From Frankineae bacterium MT45 (GTDB lineage Bacteria > Actinomycetota > Actinomycetes > Mycobacteriales > Jatrophihabitantaceae): 64,000 nucleotides of DNA. Within the stretch, counting starts at the first letter, position 1. Every line of letters starts with the position of its first letter. The stretch lies in assembly GCA_900100325.1 (NCBI GenBank), contig LT629697.1, positions 3,655,423 through 3,719,422 on the forward strand, read 5' to 3'. A program made the position numbers and the translations under genes. The notes beneath the pieces are model-generated. The model was not told the DNA's origin and made no database searches. It saw only the letters and a program-made list of their open reading frames with translations. Below, in pieces: positions 59,957-64,000 of this stretch.

Positions 59957-60892
59957 CTAGATCTTCGAAACCTGGCTGAAGGACAGCTCGACCGGAGTCT
60001 CGCGCCCGAAGATCGAGACCAGCACCTGCAACTTCTGGTGCAGCGGGTCGATCTCGGAGATCGTGGCCGGCAGGGTGGCGAACGGACCGTCCATCACCGT
60101 GACCGACTCACCGATGCTGTAATCGACGGTCTCGACGACCTGCTTCTCCGTCGACGTCGGCTTGCCACCGGCCAGCACTGCGGCCTTCTCGGTGGCCGGG
60201 GCCAGAATCTTGACGACCTCGTCGATGGTCAGCGGCGACGGACGCGACGTGGCGCCGACGAATCCGGTGACCCCCGGGGTGTTACGCACGGCGCCCCAGG
60301 ACTCGTCGTTGAGGTCCATCCGGACCAGGATGTAGCCCGGGAAGACCTTGCGGTTGACCGTCTGCCGCTTGCCGTTCTTGATCTCCAGGACCTCTTCGGT
60401 CGGCACCTCGACCTGGAAGATGTAGTCCTCCATGTCCAGCGAGGTGATCCGGCTCTCGAGGTTGGTCTTGACCTTGTTCTCGTAACCGGCGTAGGAGTGC
60501 ACGACGTACCAGTCACCGAAGGCGGTCCGCAGTTCGCGGCGCAGCACCTCGATCGGGTCTTCCTGCGGCTCGTCGGAGTCAACCGGAGCCGGCTCGACCA
60601 CTAGGTCGGCGCTCTCGTCGGCGCCGATGAGGATCGCCGCCGAGTCGTCGTCGCTGTCGCTGTCGGCCTCGGCCACGAGCGAGTTGGCCTCGTCGTCATC
60701 GGCGCCGAGCAGGTGAGCGGCTTCGGCGATGTCGAGGTGCTCGTCGTCGCCGGCTCCGCCGTGAGCGACGTCCTCGGCGGCCAGCGACTGCGCCTCGTCG
60801 GACGCAGCGTCGGTCGGGGTACCCGAACCGGCTACGGCGAACGGGTTGCGCAGGTCGCTGCGGTCATCGGCAGCGCTGTCGAAGTCGGACAC
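59957..60892 (-). CDS. nusG: transcription factor NusG with acidic N-terminal extension
   Basis: A 311-residue protein from GTG at 60892. Residues 1-115 form an acidic, probably disordered extension rich in Asp, Glu and Ala ([20 protein letters not shown]). The NGN domain follows (about 124-235, [30 protein letters not shown]) and a KOW domain (about 256-311, [19 protein letters not shown]). NusG links RNA polymerase to Rho or ribosomes. E. coli NusG has only 181 residues; a long acidic N-terminus is common in actinobacteria. Confidence 0.97.
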   Translation of the reverse strand: MSDFDSAADDRSDLRNPFAVAGSGTPTDAASDEAQSLAAEDVAHGGAGDDEHLDIAEAAHLLGADDDEANSLVAEADSDSDDDSAAILIGADESADLVVEPAPVDSDEPQEDPIEVLRRELRTAFGDWYVVHSYAGYENKVKTNLESRITSLDMEDYIFQVEVPTEEVLEIKNGKRQTVNRKVFPGYILVRMDLNDESWGAVRNTPGVTGFVGATSRPSPLTIDEVVKILAPATEKAAVLAGGKPTSTEKQVVETVDYSIGESVTVMDGPFATLPATISEIDPLHQKLQVLVSIFGRETPVELSFSQVSKI

Positions 60893-60976
60893 AATCTCTC
60901 TTTCTAGCTTTGAATATCTCGGATTCGCCAGGTTCGGCGGCTGGTGTGGCGGGGGATTCGGCGTGCTGATCAGCCG

Positions 60977-61210
60977 CTAACCGAACAACCAGACGACGAG
61001 CTTGGTGAAGCCGATGTCGAGACCGGCGACCAACGCCACCATGATCACCACGAAGACGATGACCACGATGGTGTACGTGATGAGCTCCTTGCGCGACGGC
61101 CAGATGACCTTGCGCAGCTCAGAGACCATCTCGCGCAGGAAGCGAATGACGAACCAACCCCGGCCGCTGGACGGACGCGACGAAGATTTCTCGGTGCTGG
61201 TCGCTGTCAC
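60977..61210 (-). CDS. secE: preprotein translocase subunit SecE
   Basis: A 77-residue protein with one membrane helix (about 46-68, YTIVVIVFVVIMVALVAGLD) and the conserved VSELRKVIWPSRKEL segment before it. GAGGAG lies 6 nt upstream of its GTG. SecE is part of the SecYEG channel. It forms the usual pair with nusG. Confidence 0.97.
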   Translation of the reverse strand: MTATSTEKSSSRPSSGRGWFVIRFLREMVSELRKVIWPSRKELITYTIVVIVFVVIMVALVAGLDIGFTKLVVWLFG

Positions 61211-61338
61211 GATCGCTCCTCTCGAAGGTGCCCGAACCGTCGGGCCCCGGTACTGCTGACATTGCCTGCCGGGCCGGCAGGCAAATCGGACTGATTACTT
61301 CTGACTGAGTGGTTACCGCTAGGTGATTCATTCAGCCA

Positions 61339-61414
61339 TGGCAGGGGCGACAGGACTTGAACCTGCAACCACCGGTTTTGGAGACCGGTGCTCTACCAAT
61401 TGAGCCACGCCCCT
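61339..61414 (-). tRNA. trpT: tRNA-Trp (CCA)
   Basis: A 76-nt cloverleaf on the minus strand. The acceptor stem is AGGGGCG / CGCCCCT, the anticodon loop is CTCCAAA with anticodon CCA, and the T-arm GTTCAAGTC is present. The discriminator is G and the 3' CCA is encoded. Its position before secE is conserved in actinobacteria. Confidence 0.97.
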
Positions 61415-61459
61415 AGGACCTGCAACTGCTGTCTTACACACCCACTGAAACTGCACTTG

Positions 61460-61483
61460 CACAACTGCACTGACACAACTGCA
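61460..61483 (+). repeat. short direct repeat upstream of tRNA-Trp
   Basis: CACAACTGCA occurs twice with a 14-nt period (61460-61469 and 61474-61483), and related ACTGC words flank it. It lies in the promoter region of the minus-strand tRNA gene. Confidence 0.5.
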
Positions 61484-61633
61484 GACCTGAGTTTGCGCAT
61501 GCTGACGCACACCCAACTCGGGTCCAGTTGACGAGTGTACGTGGCATTCGGCCCAGCTCCAAGCCGCCTTCGGCCGCCCTCAGGGTGCCCCCGTCGGAAA
61601 CCGGGTCGCGAGCACCTGTCCCGATCTGGGACC

Positions 61634-62857
61634 ATGGCAGGCATGGGAAACACCTCAGGCCACCGCATCTCTGACCGTATCGCCGCCATCGCCGAGTCCG
61701 CCACCCTCGCGGTGGACGCCAAGGCCAAGGCCCTGAAGGCCGCCGGGCGCCCGGTCATCGGCTTCGGCGCCGGTGAGCCCGACTTCCCGACGCCGGGCTA
61801 CATCGTCGACGCCGCCGTCCGGGCCGCGCACGAACCCCGCCACCACCGCTACTCCCCCGTCCCGGGACTCCCTGAGCTCCGCTCAGCCGTCGCCGACAAG
61901 ACGCTGCGGGACACCGGTTACCACGTCGACCCGGCGCAGGTGCTCATCACCAACGGCGGCAAGCAGGCCGTCTACAACACCTTCGCCACCCTGCTCAACC
62001 CGGGCGACGAGGTCATCGTCATCGCCCCGTACTGGACGACCTACCCCGAAGCGATCGCCCTGGCCGGCGGCAAGACCGTGGTCGTCAACACCGACGAGAC
62101 CACCGGCTACCTGGCCAGCGTCGAGCAGCTGGAGGCGGCCGTCACCCCGCGCACCAAAGTGCTCCTCTTCGTCTCCCCCTCCAACCCGACCGGCGCCGTC
62201 TACCCGGCCGACCAGGTCGCGGCGATCGGCGCCTGGGCAGCCGGCCACGACCTCTGGGTCGTCACCGACGAGATCTATGAGCACCTGATCTACGGCGACG
62301 CCAAGAACGTCTCGATCGCCACCGTCGCCCCCGAGCTCGGTGACAAGGTTGTCATCCTCAACGGTGTCGCCAAGACGTACGCGATGACCGGCTGGCGGGT
62401 CGGCTGGATGATCGGACCGGCCGACGTCATCAAGGGCGCCTCCAACCTTCAGTCACACGCCACCTCGAACGTCTCGAACGTCGCTCAGATGGCCGCACTG
62501 GCCGCGGTCTCGGGCGACCTCAGCGCGGTGGCCGACATGCGCAAGGCCTTCGACCGGCGCCGCCTCACCATCGTCTCCATGCTCAGCGACATCCCCGGCA
62601 TCGTCTGCCCGACCCCAGAGGGTGCGTTCTACGTCTACCCGTCGGTGAAGGGTCTGCTCGGCAAGTCGCTGCACGGACGGGTCTCCACCACGTCGGCCGA
62701 ACTCGCCACCACGATCCTCGAGGAGGCCGAGGTCGCGGTCGTACCGGGCGAGGCCTTCGGCACGCCGGGCTACCTGCGTCTCTCCTACGCCCTGGGCGAC
62801 GACGACCTGGTCGAGGGGATCAGCCGGATCGCCAAGCTGGTCGGCGAAGCCGACTAA
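61634..62857 (+). CDS. aspC: pyridoxal-phosphate aspartate aminotransferase
   Basis: A 407-residue class I aminotransferase, starting at the ATG at 61634 (or 61643). It has the AspAT type I-gamma signature: SPSNPTG with N184, the D212-E213 and Y215 of [11 protein letters not shown] lysine K247 in [15 protein letters not shown], and the substrate-binding R of [11 protein letters not shown]. It transfers amino groups between aspartate and 2-oxoglutarate. It points against the flanking tRNA-Trp and hadB genes and has no ribosome site at either ATG. Confidence 0.92.
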   Translation: MAGMGNTSGHRISDRIAAIAESATLAVDAKAKALKAAGRPVIGFGAGEPDFPTPGYIVDAAVRAAHEPRHHRYSPVPGLPELRSAVADKTLRDTGYHVDPAQVLITNGGKQAVYNTFATLLNPGDEVIVIAPYWTTYPEAIALAGGKTVVVNTDETTGYLASVEQLEAAVTPRTKVLLFVSPSNPTGAVYPADQVAAIGAWAAGHDLWVVTDEIYEHLIYGDAKNVSIATVAPELGDKVVILNGVAKTYAMTGWRVGWMIGPADVIKGASNLQSHATSNVSNVAQMAALAAVSGDLSAVADMRKAFDRRRLTIVSMLSDIPGIVCPTPEGAFYVYPSVKGLLGKSLHGRVSTTSAELATTILEEAEVAVVPGEAFGTPGYLRLSYALGDDDLVEGISRIAKLVGEAD

Positions 62858-62955
62858 GCCCGGTCTCGCCAGCGAAGCCGACTAAGCCCGGTCTGGTCAG
62901 CGAAGTCGACTACGCCGGACCGGTTCGGCGAAGCCGACTAGCCAATCGCAGAATC
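62844..62955 (+). repeat. 28-bp tandem repeat derived from aspC 3' end
   Basis: Four copies with an exact 28-bp spacing start at 62844, 62872, 62900 and 62928. Each begins with GCGAAG(C/T)CGACTA, and the first copy covers the last codons and stop of aspC. Copies diverge downstream. A partial fifth copy (AATCGACTAAAG) follows at 62951. Confidence 0.85.
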
Positions 62956-62966
62956 GACTAAAGACC

Positions 62967-63461
62967 TTAGCGACTGGTCAGCCATTCGTGGCCAACCTTC
63001 TCCTCGGTCTCGATCGCGGAGATGATGAACGGCGCCGTCACCTTCTCGATCTTGCCGCCGAGCAGCGGAATGGCGGCCTTGAGTTCGGCCCGCACTGCGA
63101 GGGCCGAGCCCTCCGGCGTCGCCACCAGTCGCATGGTGCCGCGCATCTTCATCGGCTGACCAACGAAGTCCAGGGCGACCTGCACATCACGGGCGCCGTC
63201 GGCGGCAGGAGGGCCCCAGGTGAGCGTCTCGTGCACCTTGATGCCGTTGCGGGCGAAGTTGCGCAGCAGTTCCGGCAGCTCCGCCGTCGACAACGTCCGC
63301 TCGACCTCAACGACCGTCTCCGGACCGGTCGTGGTGACGGACTGGGTGAAGCTGAGGGCCTCGCTGGAGGCACAGCGCAGCGCGATGAACTCCGGGTCGG
63401 TCAGCATCTCGAAGACCGCCGGCGGGGGCGCTGGATGGGTCAGACCCAGTTCGATCATCAT
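62967..63461 (-). CDS. DUF2505 family protein
   Basis: A 164-residue protein with SRPBCC-type features: an N-terminal strand, the helix PPPAVFEMLTDPEFIALRC and a run of beta strands up to a C-terminal helix (IISAIETEEKVGHEWL). These match DUF2505. Family members are thought to bind lipids or hydrophobic ligands. Its start overlaps the hadB stop by ATGA, so it is co-translated with the fatty-acid dehydratase genes. Confidence 0.8.
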   Translation of the reverse strand: MMIELGLTHPAPPPAVFEMLTDPEFIALRCASSEALSFTQSVTTTGPETVVEVERTLSTAELPELLRNFARNGIKVHETLTWGPPAADGARDVQVALDFVGQPMKMRGTMRLVATPEGSALAVRAELKAAIPLLGGKIEKVTAPFIISAIETEEKVGHEWLTSR

Positions 63462-63874
63462 CGCAGTCGCACCACCGCTCGAGCCCGTCCGAGCACCGTC
63501 TGGCCGTTCACCGTTGCGGTCAGGTCCACCCGCACTTTCTTGTCGTCGAACTTCTCCGCGACGGCGCCTGAAACCTCGAGGGTCGCGCCGTCGGCGTCAC
63601 TGACCACCACCGGGCGGATGAACCGGACCCCGTAGTCGAGGACCGCCCCCGGGTCGCCGACCCAATCCGAGACGACCCGCGCGCCGAGGGCCATCGTGTA
63701 CATGCCGTGCGCGATGACGTCCGGCAGCCCAACCGCCTTGGCGAACCGCTCGTTCCAGTGGATCGGATTGAAGTCCCCCGACGCGCCCGCGTACTGGACG
63801 AGGTTGAAGCGCTGGATCTGGAACTGCTGGGCCGGCAGCGCCGTGCCGACCTCGACGTCTGCGTAGCTGATCAT
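63458..63874 (-). CDS. hadB: (3R)-hydroxyacyl-ACP dehydratase subunit HadB
   Basis: A 138-residue MaoC-fold hydratase with the catalytic D34 and H39 in YAGASGDFNPIHW and the HGMYTMALGARV helix. HadB is the catalytic partner of HadA (or HadC) in the type II fatty acid synthase. It overlaps hadA and the DUF2505 gene by 4 nt each. This gene pair upstream of tRNA-Trp and secE is also found in Mycobacterium. Confidence 0.92.
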   Translation of the reverse strand: MISYADVEVGTALPAQQFQIQRFNLVQYAGASGDFNPIHWNERFAKAVGLPDVIAHGMYTMALGARVVSDWVGDPGAVLDYGVRFIRPVVVSDADGATLEVSGAVAEKFDDKKVRVDLTATVNGQTVLGRARAVVRLR

Positions 63875-64000
63875 GCTGTCCCTCGCGCCACGATGGTCGA
63901 ATAGGCCGTAAAAACCAGGGAACCGTCCTGGTCACTGGCCTCACTCTTGGTGGTGATCAGGTCGTTGCCGGCCGCCGCCCGGATCGACTCGACCGAGACG
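63871..64000 (-). CDS. hadA: (3R)-hydroxyacyl-ACP dehydratase subunit HadA, C-terminal end
   Basis: The last 43 codons of a minus-strand gene that continues past the right edge. The visible end (VESIRAAAGNDLITTKSEAS, then TAYSTIVARG) matches the C-terminal end of HadA-type, FAS1-like dehydratases. It overlaps hadB by ATGA. Confidence 0.8.
   Translation of the reverse strand, partial: VSVESIRAAAGNDLITTKSEASDQDGSLVFTAYSTIVARGTA

Overview
The window comes from a high-GC actinobacterium. The evidence is the codon use, frequent GTG and TTG starts, a type VII (ESX) secretion locus with EccB, EccE and mycosin, a complete mce operon, and the order hadA-hadB / tRNA-Trp / secE-nusG / rplK-rplA / rplJ-rplL / mceG / rpoB-rpoC, which matches the Mycobacterium chromosome in outline. 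The RpoB and NusG sequences look more like a Frankineae or Jatrophihabitans-type lineage than Mycobacterium, but that placement is my impression only.

Layout. (1) 1-27.7 kb: an ESX locus without its eccC and eccD genes, which presumably lie left of the window. A plus-strand arm (1-7.2 kb) encodes ESX substrates, a YbaB-fold protein, an EspG-like chaperone and the mycosin protease. A converging minus-strand arm (12.1-7.2 kb) repeats the order YbaB / EspC-like / WXG-type protein and adds two enzymes that join a WXG-like N-terminus to a lytic transglycosylase and to an NlpC/P60 peptidase. Next come a 2087-residue Ig-like/fibronectin surface protein with moxR, DUF58 and transglutaminase-like genes (12.3-23.4 kb), then divergent eccB and eccE. 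(2) 27.9-30.1 kb: three orphan exported or membrane proteins. (3) 30.3-37.7 kb: rpoC and rpoB on the minus strand, with an orphan secreted protein upstream. (4) 39.9-51.0 kb: a full minus-strand mce lipid-importer operon (mceG, yrbEA, yrbEB, mceA-F, two Mce-associated proteins). (5) 51.4-52.5 kb: rplJ-rplL. (6) 52.8-58.1 kb: a four-gene minus-strand operon encoding an intracellular subtilisin, an ECF-type sigma factor, a small Ig-fold protein and a TPR-CHAT (caspase-like) protease. (7) 58.6-61.4 kb: rplA, rplK, nusG, secE and tRNA-Trp. (8) 61.6-64 kb: an aspartate aminotransferase, a DUF2505 protein, hadB and the 3' end of hadA.

How the parts work together. The ESX block looks like one export and cell-wall-processing unit: the secretion machine, its chaperone and protease, small substrates with YxxxE export signals, and peptidoglycan hydrolases carrying ESX-type N-termini. 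The mce operon codes for a trans-envelope lipid uptake system and sits between two core information operons. The most interesting candidate system is the subtilisin / sigma / Ig-fold / CHAT operon. Its genes overlap or nearly touch, neither protease has an export signal, and both keep their catalytic residues, so it resembles a self-contained intracellular proteolytic signalling or conflict module with its own transcription factor.
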